Source of the DNA: Labedella endophytica
GTDB lineage: Bacteria > Actinomycetota > Actinomycetes > Actinomycetales > Microbacteriaceae
Length of the DNA stretch: 64,000 nt
Assembly: GCF_003990045.1 (NCBI RefSeq)
Contig: NZ_RZGZ01000005.1
Location: 124,001 to 188,000, forward strand
Direction: 5' to 3'
Notes under the pieces: generated by a model
Told to the model about the DNA's origin: nothing
Database searches by the model: none
Seen by the model: only the letters and a program-made list of their open reading frames with translations
Shown: positions 1 to 8,378 of the stretch, piece after piece
How the letters are laid out: the number at the start of each line of letters is the position of its first letter
Numbering within the stretch: position 1 is the first letter of the stretch
Made by a program: the position numbers and the translations under genes

Positions 1-595
1 CGCTCGATCCGGCGCGGGCCGGCTTCACGAACACCGGGTAGCCGAGACCGTCGGCGCTCCGGTGCGCTGCCTCGGGATCGGCGCGGAACCCCGTCGCCGA
101 CACGGTCGCCCACGGCGCCACGGCGATCCCGGCGTGCTGGAGCACGGTCTTGGCGAAGTGCTTGTCCATCGAGACCGACGAGGCGAGCACACCGGACCCC
201 ACGTAGGGCAGTCCCACGAGCTCGAACAGCCCCTGGACCGTGCCGTCCTCGCCGTAGCGACCGTGAAGGATCGGGAACACGACATCGATCGTGCCGAGCG
301 AGGTGACGACGCCGTCAGCCGAGGTCACACGGAGCTCCCGGGAGGAGGCGTCCTCTGGCCACAGCACGCGGGAACCGTTGTCGATCACCTCGGGAAGGCG
401 CTCGGGATCGAGCGCGAACTTCGACGGGTCGTCCTCCTCCAGCACGAACGCACCGGCACGGGTGATCCCGATCGGCACGATGTCGAACAGCTCACGGTCG
501 ATCGCCGAGAGCACCCCTCCGGCCGTTGCGCAGCTGATCGAATGCTCGCTTGAACGTCCGCCGAAGAGGACCGCCACTCGTCTCTTCACTGTCAT
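1..595 (-). CDS. ddl: D-alanine--D-alanine ligase, N-terminal part (cut by window edge)
   Basis: Joins two D-alanines with ATP hydrolysis to make the D-Ala-D-Ala dipeptide for peptidoglycan precursors in the cytoplasm. About 198 residues lie in the window and the C-terminal half falls off the left edge. The translation shows the family N-terminus (VAVLFGGRSSEHSIS near residues 7-21), then FPILHGRYGEDGTVQG and LPYVGSGVLASSVSMDKH, and ends in the ATP-grasp start GYPVFVKPARAGSS. The ATG at 595 follows GAGAGGACGAGCG. It starts 104 bases before the gpsA reading frame closes, so the two genes overlap deeply in different frames. It is the last visible gene of a plsC-gpsA-ddl string, so expression is probably coupled to gpsA. 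Family identity is clear. Confidence 0.93.
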   Translation of the reverse strand, partial: MTVKRRVAVLFGGRSSEHSISCATAGGVLSAIDRELFDIVPIGITRAGAFVLEEDDPSKFALDPERLPEVIDNGSRVLWPEDASSRELRVTSADGVVTSLGTIDVVFPILHGRYGEDGTVQGLFELVGLPYVGSGVLASSVSMDKHFAKTVLQHAGIAVAPWATVSATGFRADPEAAHRSADGLGYPVFVKPARAGSS

Positions 596-1619
596 CGCTC
601 GTCCTCTCGCCCTGGGGCTCGTCACTGTCTGTCGTCAAATGGGGCGCGATGTCGCGCGGGTCGAGCGTGCCGTCGAGCACTTGTTTGACCTGCTCGACGA
701 TCGGCATCTCGACGCCGATCTCCCGCGCGAGCTCGAGCACCGGCGCCACCGACGCCAGCCCCTCGGCCGTCTGCTGCATCTGTTTCACCACGGCCTGGAA
801 ACTGTATCCCTGTCCGAGCAGCCGTCCCGCGGTGTTGTTCCGTGACAGGGGCGACTGGCACGTCGCGATGAGGTCGCCGAGGCCGGCGAGCCCGGCGAGC
901 GTCTCCGCCTTCGCGCCGCGAGCGACCGCGAAGTCGGTCATCTCCACGAGCCCGCGCGTGATGATCGACGCCTTCGTGTTCTCGCCGTACCCCACTCCGT
1001 CGACGATGCCGATCGCGACGGCGATGAGGTTCTTGAGCACTCCACCGAACTCGGTGCCGATCACGTCGGTGTTCACGAACGACCGGAAGTACCCGTTCCG
1101 TGCGAGCATCGCGACGCTCTGGGCGGTCTCGAGCCTGCTCGAGGAGATGACGGCGGCGGTCGGCTGCTCGCGGGCGATCTCGAGGGCGAGGTTCGGACCC
1201 GAGGCGACCGCGACCCTGCCTGGATCGATGCCGAGGCTCTCGATGATGACCTCGCTCATCCGCAGTCCCGTGCTCTTCTCGACGCCCTTCATGAGCGACA
1301 CGACCGTCGCCCCGGGTGCGAGCAGCGGCCGGATGGCCGTGAGGTTGTCCCGTAGCGTCTGGCTCGGCACGGCGACGAACACGTGGCTCGCCCCCGCGAG
1401 TGCCACCTTCAGGTCGGAGGTGGCGGAGAGGCCGTCCGGCAGCGTGATGCCCGGGAGGTAATCGCTGTTGCGGTGCGTGCGGGAGATCTCAGCGGCGATC
1501 TCCGGGCGTCGCGCCCACATGGTGACCGATGCCCCGCCGTCGGCGAGGATCTTCCCGAACGTCGTGCCCCAGCTGCCCGTGCCCAGCACGGCGACCCTGG
1601 CCTGTTGTCTCCGGCTCAA
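492..1619 (-). CDS. gpsA: NAD(P)H-dependent glycerol-3-phosphate dehydrogenase
   Basis: Reduces dihydroxyacetone phosphate to sn-glycerol-3-phosphate, the backbone of membrane phospholipids. The Rossmann motif GTGSWG lies at residues 13-18. Later come SLMKGVE, the substrate-binding stretch GVLKNLIAVAIGI with its catalytic lysine, and GLAGLGDLIATC. I start it at TTG 1619, whose TTGA overlaps the plsC stop by 4 bases, with GGAGACGGGG just upstream. The reading frame stays open further upstream, but that part is the shadow of plsC. The product is 375 residues, longer than the usual 330-350. The extra 35 or so residues at the C-terminus are acidic, then basic, and are encoded in the overlap with ddl, so this tail may be dispensable. 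Confidence 0.93.
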   Translation of the reverse strand: MSRRQQARVAVLGTGSWGTTFGKILADGGASVTMWARRPEIAAEISRTHRNSDYLPGITLPDGLSATSDLKVALAGASHVFVAVPSQTLRDNLTAIRPLLAPGATVVSLMKGVEKSTGLRMSEVIIESLGIDPGRVAVASGPNLALEIAREQPTAAVISSSRLETAQSVAMLARNGYFRSFVNTDVIGTEFGGVLKNLIAVAIGIVDGVGYGENTKASIITRGLVEMTDFAVARGAKAETLAGLAGLGDLIATCQSPLSRNNTAGRLLGQGYSFQAVVKQMQQTAEGLASVAPVLELAREIGVEMPIVEQVKQVLDGTLDPRDIAPHLTTDSDEPQGERTSDDSEETSGGPLRRTFKRAFDQLRNGRRGALGDRP

Positions 1620-2386
1620 AAGCGCCCCGTCTCCGTCTGTCCTCGTTCGGTCGGGTCCCACCGCGTCGCGGGGGCCTTCTCGTCGCGGAGCTCCTCGAGC
1701 TCGCGCGTGATGGCCTGCATGACGACATCGGTGGCCGCTGAGAGGGTGGCGCCGTCGAGGGGCCGACCGGCGAACGCCGAGAGGTCCACGGCGTCTCCGA
1801 AGCGCACGCGCACGGTCTTCGGGGGAAAGAAGTGGATCTTCTTGGAGTACCGCGCCATGACCTTCTGCGTCCCCCAGTGCGCGACCGGGTGGATCGGGAT
1901 CCCGTGCTGCAGCGCCAGCCGCACCGCCCCGGTCTTGCCCCGCATCGGCCACATCGCCGGGTCTCGCGTGAGGGTTCCCTCGGGGCAGACCACGAGGACC
2001 TGTTCGCGATCGGCCACCTGGACGGCCGCCGCCATGGGGTCGCTCCCGCGCGTCGCCCCGGCGCGTTCGACCGGCACCTGGCCGGAGGAGCGCAGCATCC
2101 ATCCGAGGATCTTCACGCGGAACAGGGACGCCTTGGCGAGGAATCTCGGCGCGCGACCCAGCTTCCAGATGGCGAGCCCCACGACGACGGGGTCGATCTC
2201 CGAATAGTGGTTCGGGGCGATGATCACGGGCCCGGAGCCCGGGAGCTTGTCGCCGTTCTCGATCTTCAACACCATCATCGAGCGAGTGAGCGGGAGAGCT
2301 ATGCCGGCGAGGAGCCAGAAGAAGGACGGTCGGGACTTCTCGGGGGTGGACCGGCGGCCTGGCCGACCCGATGAACTCACTGACAC
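1616..2386 (-). CDS. plsC: 1-acyl-sn-glycerol-3-phosphate acyltransferase
   Basis: Transfers an acyl chain to lysophosphatidic acid to make phosphatidic acid at the inner face of the membrane. Acyltransferase motif I is NHYSEID and motif III is CPEGTLTRD. A hydrophobic segment (FFWLLAGIALPL) near residues 25-36 probably anchors it. The product is 256 residues if started at GTG 2386. A second in-frame GTG at 2380 has a GGGCAGG box 5 nt upstream. I prefer 2386 because a CATAAT box ends 6 nt before it, the spacing seen at other leaderless genes here. The stop overlaps the gpsA start. From memory, murA often sits between leuD and plsC in relatives; it is absent here. Confidence 0.88.
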   Translation of the reverse strand: MSVSSSGRPGRRSTPEKSRPSFFWLLAGIALPLTRSMMVLKIENGDKLPGSGPVIIAPNHYSEIDPVVVGLAIWKLGRAPRFLAKASLFRVKILGWMLRSSGQVPVERAGATRGSDPMAAAVQVADREQVLVVCPEGTLTRDPAMWPMRGKTGAVRLALQHGIPIHPVAHWGTQKVMARYSKKIHFFPPKTVRVRFGDAVDLSAFAGRPLDGATLSAATDVVMQAITRELEELRDEKAPATRWDPTERGQTETGRF

Positions 2387-2392
2387 CTGCCC

Positions 2393-2398
2393 ATTATG
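2393..2398 (-). promoter_or_regulatory. Candidate -10 box of plsC (leaderless)
   Basis: CATAAT on the minus strand, 6 nt before GTG 2386. Transcription would start at or next to the start codon. No clear -35 hexamer is visible. Confidence 0.45.
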
Positions 2399-2410
2399 GC
2401 TCGACCCCTC

Positions 2411-2439
2411 GCCGACGGACCCGCGACGGGGCCGTCGGC
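2411..2439 (-). terminator. Hairpin downstream of leuD
   Basis: Eight-base-pair stem (GCCGACGG with CCGTCGGC) and a 13-nt GC-rich loop, 40 bases after the leuD stop. A 14-bp perfect palindrome (CGACGGATCCGTCG) lies just upstream of it. There is no U-tract, so termination is only plausible. Confidence 0.4.
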
Positions 2440-2478
2440 GACGGATCCGTCGATCCCCACCGCTCGGCGTCTCGGCGT

Positions 2479-3081
2479 TCAGAGGCTGCGCGCGGGGATG
2501 GTCTTCGGGCGCCACGCGGCCCGCGTCTGCTCGAAGCGTGTGATGGCCTCCTCGTCGCGCAGCGTGAGGCCGATGTCGTCGAGTCCCTCGATGAGCCGCC
2601 AGCGGGTGTAGTCGTCGACCTGGAACGCGAACGTCTCCGTGCCGGCGACGATCGTGCGCGCGACGAGGTCGACCGTGACCTCCAGGCCGGGCTGAGCATC
2701 CATGAGGGCCCAGAGACGCTCTACCTCGGACTCCTCCACCTCGGCGGCAAGGAGCCCCTGCTTGCCACTGTTTCCTCGGAAGATGTCGGCGAAACGTGCG
2801 CTCACGACGACGCGGAAGCCCCAGTCGCGGAGGGCCCAGACCGCGTGCTCGCGGCTCGATCCCGTTCCGAAGTCGGGACCGGCCACGAGGATCTGCGCTC
2901 CGGCGAACTGCGGCTGGTTGAGCACGAACTCCGGGTCCTGACGCCACCCGGCGAAGAGGGCGTCCTCGAAGCCGGTCTTCGTGACGCGCTTGAGGTACAC
3001 CGCCGGGATGATCTGGTCGGTGTCGACGTTGGATCGCTTGAGGGGCATGGCGACCCCGGTGACCGTCTCGAACTTCTCCAT
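2479..3081 (-). CDS. leuD: 3-isopropylmalate dehydratase small subunit
   Basis: Forms the swivelling domain of isopropylmalate isomerase with LeuC, interconverting 2- and 3-isopropylmalate in leucine synthesis. The 200-residue product has the family length and motifs: [13 protein letters not shown] near residue 19, [17 protein letters not shown] around residues 68-84, and [10 protein letters not shown] around 102-111. The ATG at 3081 lies 4 bases after the leuC stop, so the two genes are an operon. The control element visible for this pair is the leucine-rich leader ORF upstream of leuC. The gene ends at a hairpin before plsC. Confidence 0.97.
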   Translation of the reverse strand: MEKFETVTGVAMPLKRSNVDTDQIIPAVYLKRVTKTGFEDALFAGWRQDPEFVLNQPQFAGAQILVAGPDFGTGSSREHAVWALRDWGFRVVVSARFADIFRGNSGKQGLLAAEVEESEVERLWALMDAQPGLEVTVDLVARTIVAGTETFAFQVDDYTRWRLIEGLDDIGLTLRDEEAITRFEQTRAAWRPKTIPARSL

Positions 3082-3085
3082 GGCC

Positions 3086-4564
3086 TTATGCCTCCAGATC
3101 CGACGGGCTCGACAGTGTTCCGCGCACGGCGGTGGCGGCGGCGACGAGCGGAGAGACGAGATGGGTCCGACCGCCCTTGCCCTGGCGGCCCTCGAAGTTC
3201 CTGTTGCTCGTCGAGGCGCAACGCTCTCCCGGCGCGAGCTGGTCGGGGTTCATGCCGAGGCACATCGAGCACCCAGCGAACCGCCACTCGGCACCGAAGT
3301 CGAGGAAGACCTTGTCGAGACCCTCGGCTTCGGCCTCGAGCCGCACACGAGCCGACCCCGGGACGACCATGACGCGGACGTGCTCGGCTTTCGTGCGCCC
3401 CTCGATGACGGACGCGAAGGCGCGGAGGTCCTCGATGCGGCTGTTGGTGCACGACCCCATGAAGACGGCGTCGACGGGGATCTCCTTCATCGGCGTGCCG
3501 GCTTCGAGGTCCATGTACTCGAGCGCGCGCTCGGCCGCCGCTCGCTCGTTGGCATCGGTGATGGCTTCCGGGTCGGGGACCGACTGGCTGAGCGAGACGC
3601 CCTGGCCCGGGTTGGTCCCCCACGTGACGAACGGTTCGAGCTCGTCGGCGTCGAGGAAGACCTCGGCGTCGAAGGCGGCGCCCTCGTCCGTCGGCAGGGT
3701 GCGCCAGTACTCGACGGCCTCGTCCCAGTCGGCGCCGCTCGGCGCGTGCGGGCGGCCCTTGAGGTACTCGAACGTCGTGTCGTCGGGAGCGACCATGCCG
3801 GCTCGCGCGCCCGCCTCGATCGACATGTTGCAGATCGTCATGCGACCCTCCATGGAGAGCTGACGAATAGCGGATCCGCGGTACTCGAGCACGTAGCCCT
3901 GACCGCCGCCCGTGCCGATCTTCGCGATGACGGCGAGGATGACGTCCTTCGCGGTGACGCCCGGCTTCAACGTGCCCTCGACGTTGATCGCCATCGTCTT
4001 GAACGGCTTGAGCGGCAGGGTCTGCGTCGCGAGGACGTGCTCGACCTCGCTCGTGCCGATGCCGAAAGCCATCGCCCCGAAGGCGCCGTGGGTCGACGTG
4101 TGCGAGTCGCCGCAGACGACGGTGATGCCGGGCATCGTGAGTCCGAGCTGCGGGCCCACGACGTGCACGATCCCCTGCTCGACGTCGCCGAGGGAGTGCA
4201 GCCGCACACCGAACTCCTCGGCGTTGCGCCGGAGCGTCTCGATCTGCGTCCGGCTCGTGAGGTCCGCGATGGGCTTGTCGATCGCGAGCGTGGGGGTGTT
4301 GTGGTCCTCCGTTGCGATCGTGAGGTCGAGTCGCCGAACGGGCCGATCCGCGAGGCGCAGGCCGTCGAAGGCCTGCGGGCTCGTGACCTCGTGCACAAGG
4401 TGCAGGTCGATGTAGAGGAGGTCGGGGGTGCCGTCCTCGCCCTTCTTCACGAGATGGTCGCGCCAGATCTTCTCGGCCAGCGTGAGGGTGGTCTTCTCGG
4501 CGAGAGTCGGTCGAGCCGCATCCGTCTCGGGTGTCGCGGAGACGGGCGTTGTGGATGTACTCAT
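3086..4564 (-). CDS. leuC: 3-isopropylmalate dehydratase large subunit
   Basis: Carries the 4Fe-4S cluster of isopropylmalate isomerase, an aconitase-family enzyme of leucine synthesis. The 492-residue product shows [32 protein letters not shown], the cluster cysteine in [11 protein letters not shown], and the paired cysteines of [13 protein letters not shown] start it at ATG 4564, with AGAAGGA 8 nt upstream. An in-frame ATG at 4597 is less likely, because it would swallow that ribosome-binding site. The Shine-Dalgarno region (4569-4579) is complementary to leucine codons of the upstream leader ORF, pointing to leucine-sensitive translation. leuD follows after 4 bases. Confidence 0.97.
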   Translation of the reverse strand: MSTSTTPVSATPETDAARPTLAEKTTLTLAEKIWRDHLVKKGEDGTPDLLYIDLHLVHEVTSPQAFDGLRLADRPVRRLDLTIATEDHNTPTLAIDKPIADLTSRTQIETLRRNAEEFGVRLHSLGDVEQGIVHVVGPQLGLTMPGITVVCGDSHTSTHGAFGAMAFGIGTSEVEHVLATQTLPLKPFKTMAINVEGTLKPGVTAKDVILAVIAKIGTGGGQGYVLEYRGSAIRQLSMEGRMTICNMSIEAGARAGMVAPDDTTFEYLKGRPHAPSGADWDEAVEYWRTLPTDEGAAFDAEVFLDADELEPFVTWGTNPGQGVSLSQSVPDPEAITDANERAAAERALEYMDLEAGTPMKEIPVDAVFMGSCTNSRIEDLRAFASVIEGRTKAEHVRVMVVPGSARVRLEAEAEGLDKVFLDFGAEWRFAGCSMCLGMNPDQLAPGERCASTSNRNFEGRQGKGGRTHLVSPLVAAATAVRGTLSSPSDLEA

Positions 4565-4605
4565 GGTTTCGGTCCTTCTTCGATCGGATCCGGCCACAGC
4601 AACCT

Positions 4606-4644
4606 CCGCGACGAGGGAGGCCAGAGCGTCAGGCCTCGTCGCGG
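4606..4644 (-). promoter_or_regulatory. Attenuator-like hairpin in leuC leader
   Basis: On the minus strand CCGCGACGAGGCC (4644-4632) pairs with GGCCTCCCTCGTCGCGG (4622-4606). This gives a 13-bp GC-rich stem interrupted only by a 4-nt bulge. The 5' arm contains the last codons and the stop of the leader peptide. A ribosome at the leader stop would therefore block the stem. The 5' arm can also pair with TCGTCG just upstream (TCGTCG-CCG-CGACGA), a competing structure. No U-tract follows, so rho-independent termination is uncertain. Translational control or transcriptional pausing is equally possible. Confidence 0.6.
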
Positions 4645-4676
4645 CGACGAAGGAGGAGGGACCGATCGAGCAGCAT
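4629..4676 (-). CDS. Leucine-rich leader peptide upstream of leuCD
   Basis: A 15-codon [18 protein letters not shown], with five leucines in nine residues, lying 65 bases upstream of leuC and ending inside the arm of a strong hairpin. The leucine codons are CTG, CTC, CTC, CTC and CTT. A TATTCT box ends 6 nt before the ATG, so it is probably translated from a leaderless transcript. The segment TCGGTCC within the ORF (4659-4665) is perfectly complementary to GGACCGA at the leuC Shine-Dalgarno site (4569-4575). A ribosome stalled on leucine codons would free that site. By analogy with known amino-acid leader peptides, I infer leucine-dependent attenuation of leuCD. The function is inferred, but the composition and position are hard to explain by chance. 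Confidence 0.65.
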   Translation of the reverse strand: MLLDRSLLLRRRDEA

Positions 4677-4682
4677 CGTCAC

Positions 4683-4688
4683 AGAATA
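4683..4688 (-). promoter_or_regulatory. -10 box of the leuCD leader transcript
   Basis: TATTCT on the minus strand, 6 nt before the leader ATG at 4676 and 8 bases after the terC stop. No good -35 is visible 17 bases upstream. Confidence 0.55.
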
Positions 4689-4695
4689 GCACCCG

Positions 4696-5787
4696 TCAGC
4701 GCGCGGATCCCTCGTCGTCCGACCGTGGGGCGCGGGGCGTCTGATCCGACTCCGAAGCGTCGACGGCGGATTCCACGCGGTCCTTCTGCGCGCCATCGTC
4801 GTCCGCTTCCGCGCGCTTGTCACGTGCGCCGTGCGCCAGGCTCGCGAGCGTCGCGACCGTCATCGACGCGATGATCACGACGAGCGACACCCACGTGCTG
4901 ATCTCGGGCGCCCATTCGATGTGCTCCCCGCCGTTGATGAACGGCAGCTCGTTCTCGTGCATCGCGTGGAGGAACAGCTTCACGCCGATGAAGGCGAGGA
5001 TGAAGGCGATCCCGTAATGCAGGTAGCGCAGACGGTCGAGCAGCCCGCCGAGCAGGAAGTACAGCTGGCGGAGTCCCATGAGAGCGAAGACGTTCGCGGT
5101 GAAGACGATGAACGGGCTCTGAGTGATACCGAAGATGGCGGGGATCGAGTCGATGGCGAAGATGAAGTCGGTCGTTCCGATCGCGATGAAGACGACGATC
5201 ATCGGCGTGAAGTAACGCTTGCCGTCGATCGTCGTGCGGAGCTTCGAACCGTCGAACTCGTCGTGCACGCCGAGCTTGCGGCGCAGGAAGAGGGTGAACC
5301 TCGTCTCGCCGTCGTCCGCGTCGTCGTTGTCGGCGAAGGCCTGCCGGTAGGCGGTGATGAGCAGGAAGATGCCGAAGATGTAGAAGACGAACGAGAAGTT
5401 CGCGATGATCTGCGCACCCAGGAGGATGAAGATCCCGCGGAGCACGAGGGCGATCACGATCCCCACCATGAGCACTTCCTGCTGGAACTTCCGGGGCACG
5501 GAGAAGCGGGCCATGATGATGACGAAGACGAAGAGGTTGTCGACGGACAGGCTGTACTCCGTGAGCCATCCGGCGACGAACTGCCCAGCGAACTCGCCCC
5601 CGGCGAACGCCCACATGAGGCCGGCGAACACGAGTGCGAGGCTCACGTAGAACACCACCCACAGCGTCGCCTCCTTGAAGGACGGGATGTGGGGTCGCTT
5701 GACCACGTAGAGCAGGTCGAACAGCAGGATGAGGCCGAGGGCGATGTACGAGCCGATCTCGAACACCAGGGGAAGCTCGGGGTGCAC
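4696..5787 (-). CDS. TerC-family integral membrane protein
   Basis: Belongs to the TerC/Alx family of multi-pass membrane proteins, linked to tellurite resistance and, in several bacteria, manganese export. The 363-residue product has about eight or nine hydrophobic segments. It carries two family acidic motifs: SLSVDNLFVF around residue 80 and TTDFIFAIDSIPAIFGIT around residues 204-221. The last 45 or so residues are charged, low-complexity and probably cytoplasmic. It is transcribed toward leuC, but leuCD appears to have its own promoter, so I see no functional link. I looked for the manganese riboswitch that often precedes such genes and could not recognise one. Substrate remains uncertain. 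Confidence 0.9.
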   Translation of the reverse strand: MHPELPLVFEIGSYIALGLILLFDLLYVVKRPHIPSFKEATLWVVFYVSLALVFAGLMWAFAGGEFAGQFVAGWLTEYSLSVDNLFVFVIIMARFSVPRKFQQEVLMVGIVIALVLRGIFILLGAQIIANFSFVFYIFGIFLLITAYRQAFADNDDADDGETRFTLFLRRKLGVHDEFDGSKLRTTIDGKRYFTPMIVVFIAIGTTDFIFAIDSIPAIFGITQSPFIVFTANVFALMGLRQLYFLLGGLLDRLRYLHYGIAFILAFIGVKLFLHAMHENELPFINGGEHIEWAPEISTWVSLVVIIASMTVATLASLAHGARDKRAEADDDGAQKDRVESAVDASESDQTPRAPRSDDEGSAR

Positions 5788-5853
5788 GGGTGCCTTTCAG
5801 GACGAGGGAGGATGCGCGAACCGGAGGAAGACGATCACTCACGGCAGCGGTCC

Positions 5854-5859
5854 AGTGTA
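5854..5859 (-). promoter_or_regulatory. Candidate -10 box upstream of terC
   Basis: TACACT on the minus strand, about 66 nt before the terC ATG, giving a leader of about 60 nt. An 8-bp pairing (AGAGGCCC with GGGCCTCT) spans the region just upstream. Confidence 0.35.
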
Positions 5860-5936
5860 CAGCCGCCAAGAGGCCCAGCCTCCGGCTCCCGTTTCCGGTC
5901 GGAAGGGGGCAGAATGCGGGGCCTCTCGTGGCGCTC

Positions 5937-6617
5937 CTACCAGGCGCCGACGTTCCCGGCTATGCCGTCGATGCTCTCGAGCATCTCCTCGAGCGGCGGG
6001 CCGAGGTTCTGCATCCCGCTGATCCACACGCCGTCGCTCAGGACGTGGACGGCCGTCAGGTCGTACTCGCCCTCCTGGGTTCCCACGATCGCGTAGACGT
6101 CGCGTCCGTCAGCGTCCGAGAGCGTGAAGCCGTCGGCCTCGAGCTGGGCGACGACCGCCGTGGTCTGTTCCGCCGAGACGGCCGCGACCGTGTACTCCTG
6201 TCCGGAACCGTCCAGACCTCCCTGTCCGGCCTCGCGGTCCTGGAAGATGTAGGTGCAACTGGCTCCCCCGGCGTCGACGAGGAGGTCGAGGAGCTCCGGG
6301 TACCGCTCCCGATCATCGGTCGCCTCGGGCTCGGGGCCGGCGGTGTTGACGGCATCGATGGGGTACTCCGAGGTGACCGGGTCGAAGATTCCGTCGGTCA
6401 TGGCGTCGCACGTCGTCGGCAGCGCGAAGGAGGAGGTCGGCTCGGGGGTTCCGACGCCACTCGGCGCCGGTGTCGCCGACGCGGATGTCGAAGGGGTCTC
6501 GGACGAGGACGCGCCCGTCTCGGACGGCTCCGCCGCGCACGACGCGAGAGCGAGGAGGGAGAGGAGGACGAGGGCGATGCGACCGCGCGGAGGCGCGGAG
6601 CGGGGGGTGAGGATCAC
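5937..6617 (-). CDS. Putative lipoprotein of unknown function
   Basis: A 226-residue secreted protein with a lipoprotein signal peptide: basic start, hydrophobic core (IALVLLSLLALAS) and lipobox cysteine at about residue 27. A 35-residue Ser/Thr/Pro-rich linker follows the cysteine, as expected for a domain held off the membrane. The remainder is acidic with two cysteines (TTCDAMTD and ASCTYIF) that could form a disulfide. I do not recognise the family. The GTG start at 6617 has no Shine-Dalgarno sequence. TAGAGT ends 7 nt upstream, so it is probably leaderless. It stands alone between terC and the ABC importer operon, whose terminator lies just upstream. Confidence 0.8.
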   Translation of the reverse strand: MILTPRSAPPRGRIALVLLSLLALASCAAEPSETGASSSETPSTSASATPAPSGVGTPEPTSSFALPTTCDAMTDGIFDPVTSEYPIDAVNTAGPEPEATDDRERYPELLDLLVDAGGASCTYIFQDREAGQGGLDGSGQEYTVAAVSAEQTTAVVAQLEADGFTLSDADGRDVYAIVGTQEGEYDLTAVHVLSDGVWISGMQNLGPPLEEMLESIDGIAGNVGAW

Positions 6618-6624
6618 GGTTTCG

Positions 6625-6630
6625 ACTCTA
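6625..6630 (-). promoter_or_regulatory. -10 box of the lipoprotein gene (leaderless)
   Basis: TAGAGT on the minus strand, 7 nt before GTG 6617. Confidence 0.45.
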
Positions 6631-6642
6631 TGGCCGGGGCCG

Positions 6643-6678
6643 ACGCCCGACCATCACGATCGTGTGACGGTCGGGCGT
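6643..6678 (-). terminator. Terminator of the ABC importer operon
   Basis: A 10-bp perfect stem (ACGCCCGACC with GGTCGGGCGT) starts 5 bases after the stop of the ATPase gene. Its loop can fold further (TCAC with GTGA). No long U-tract follows. Confidence 0.6.
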
Positions 6679-6683
6679 TCGGG

Positions 6684-8378
6684 TCAGCCCTCGGCGGCGC
6701 GCTCGGCGGCCACGATGCGGGCGAGTTCCTCGCGCCGCTCGCGCTGTGCGACCGGATCCGGCACCGGGAGCGACGCGAGCAGCCGCCGCGTGTACGGATC
6801 GGAGGGGGCCCCGAGGACCTCCTCGCCGGTCCCCTCCTCGACGAGTCGACCGCGGTAGAGCACCGCGATCCGGTCGGAGAGGATGTCCACCACCGCGAGG
6901 TCGTGGCTGATGAAGAGCGCGGCGAATCCGAACTCGGCCTGGAGCTCGGCGAAGAGCTCGAGGACGCGAGCCTGGACGGACACGTCGAGAGCGCTCGTCG
7001 GTTCGTCGGCGACGAGGAGCTTCGGCTCGAGGGAGAGCGCCCGTGCGAGACTCGCCCGCTGGCGCTGCCCGCCGGAGAGCTCATGGGGGAAGCGATCTCC
7101 GAACGCCTTCGGCAGCTGCACGGCCTCGAGCAGCTCGTCGACGCGCTTCCGCGACGTCGTGGCGTCGAGGTCCGGCCGGTGCACCGAGAGCGGCTCCGCG
7201 ACGGCCTCCGCGATCGTCAACAGGGGGTTGAAGCTCGACGCCGGATCCTGGAAGACGAAGCCGATGTCTTTCCTGATCGGGGCGAACCGGCGCTCACGCA
7301 CGCGGTTCATCTCCACACCGAGCACGGTGAGCGATCCGGAGGTCACCTGTGTGAGTCCGGCGATCGCGCGCCCGATCGTCGTCTTGCCCGAACCCGACTC
7401 GCCCACGAGACCGACGACCTCGCCGGCGCCGATCGTGAGATCGACACCGTCGACGGCGACGAATCCGGGACGACCGAAACGGCCGGGGTACTGGATCCGG
7501 AGATCGCGGGCTACGACGATCGGCTCGGCCTCCGGATCCACGGGGGCTCTCCGTTCCGCAGCCTCGAGCTTCTGCCCGATGCGCGGGACCGCGGCGAGCA
7601 GTCGCTTCGTGTACGGGTCCGTCGGCGCGGAGAAGAGCGTCTGGACGTCTGCCTCCTCGACGAGCTCGCCCTGGTACATGACCGCCACGCGGTCGGCGAG
7701 ATCGGCCACGACACCCATGTTGTGCGTGATGAGCACGATCGAGGCGCCGAACTCGTCGCGACAGCGGCGCAGGAGGTCGAGGATCTCCGCCTGCACCGTG
7801 ACGTCGAGCGCCGTCGTGGGTTCGTCCGCCACGATGAGCCCGGGGTCGAGGACGAGCGCCATCGCGATGACGACACGCTGCTTCTGCCCTCCCGAGAACT
7901 GGTGGGGGAAGTAGTCGACGCGCGACTCGGGCTCGGGGATCCCCACGCGACGCAGAATGTCGATCGCCTTCGCGCGAGCGGCCTTGCGGCCGAGCTTCGG
8001 GTCGTGGGCCTTCAGTCCCTCGGCGATCTGCCAGCCGACCGTGAAGACGGGGTTGAGGGCGGTGGACGGCTCCTGGAAGACCATGGAGACGTCGGACCCG
8101 CGCAACTGACGGAGCGTCTGACCCGAGACCGAGATGACGTCGTTCTCGCTCGCCCCGTCGCGGCTGCGGAGGACGATGGCCCCCGATGCCGTTGCGGTGT
8201 CGGGGAGCAGGCCGAGGATCGACTTCGCGGTCACCGTCTTGCCGGAGCCCGACTCCCCCACGATGGCGAGCACTTCGCGCTCCCCCACTGTGAGGCTGAC
8301 GCCGTCGACGGCCTTGACCGCACCGGCGTCGGTCGAGAAGGAGACGTCGAGGTCGGAGATCGTGAGCACATCGGTCAT
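6684..8378 (-). CDS. Fused double ATPase of an oligopeptide-type ABC importer (DppD-DppF)
   Basis: Powers uptake through the two adjacent permeases. The 564-residue protein holds two complete nucleotide-binding domains. The first has GESGSGKT near residue 38, FSGGQKQR near 165 and VADEPTTALD. The second has GESGSGKT near residue 318, LSGGQRQR and VADEPTSALD. Each ends in the Dpp/Opp-type tail (DPYTKRLLAAVP and DPYTRRLLASLP). Its ATG at 8378 overlaps the permease stop in an ATGA, so translation is coupled. The frame is open further upstream, but that part is a shadow of the permease gene. Fusion of the two ATPases is common in actinobacteria. Confidence 0.94.
   Translation of the reverse strand: MTDVLTISDLDVSFSTDAGAVKAVDGVSLTVGEREVLAIVGESGSGKTVTAKSILGLLPDTATASGAIVLRSRDGASENDVISVSGQTLRQLRGSDVSMVFQEPSTALNPVFTVGWQIAEGLKAHDPKLGRKAARAKAIDILRRVGIPEPESRVDYFPHQFSGGQKQRVVIAMALVLDPGLIVADEPTTALDVTVQAEILDLLRRCRDEFGASIVLITHNMGVVADLADRVAVMYQGELVEEADVQTLFSAPTDPYTKRLLAAVPRIGQKLEAAERRAPVDPEAEPIVVARDLRIQYPGRFGRPGFVAVDGVDLTIGAGEVVGLVGESGSGKTTIGRAIAGLTQVTSGSLTVLGVEMNRVRERRFAPIRKDIGFVFQDPASSFNPLLTIAEAVAEPLSVHRPDLDATTSRKRVDELLEAVQLPKAFGDRFPHELSGGQRQRASLARALSLEPKLLVADEPTSALDVSVQARVLELFAELQAEFGFAALFISHDLAVVDILSDRIAVLYRGRLVEEGTGEEVLGAPSDPYTRRLLASLPVPDPVAQRERREELARIVAAERAAEG

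Noticed and set aside
5788-5936. A manganese (yybP-ykoY) riboswitch upstream of terC
   Set aside because: The conserved riboswitch core could not be recognised; only simple pairing was seen.
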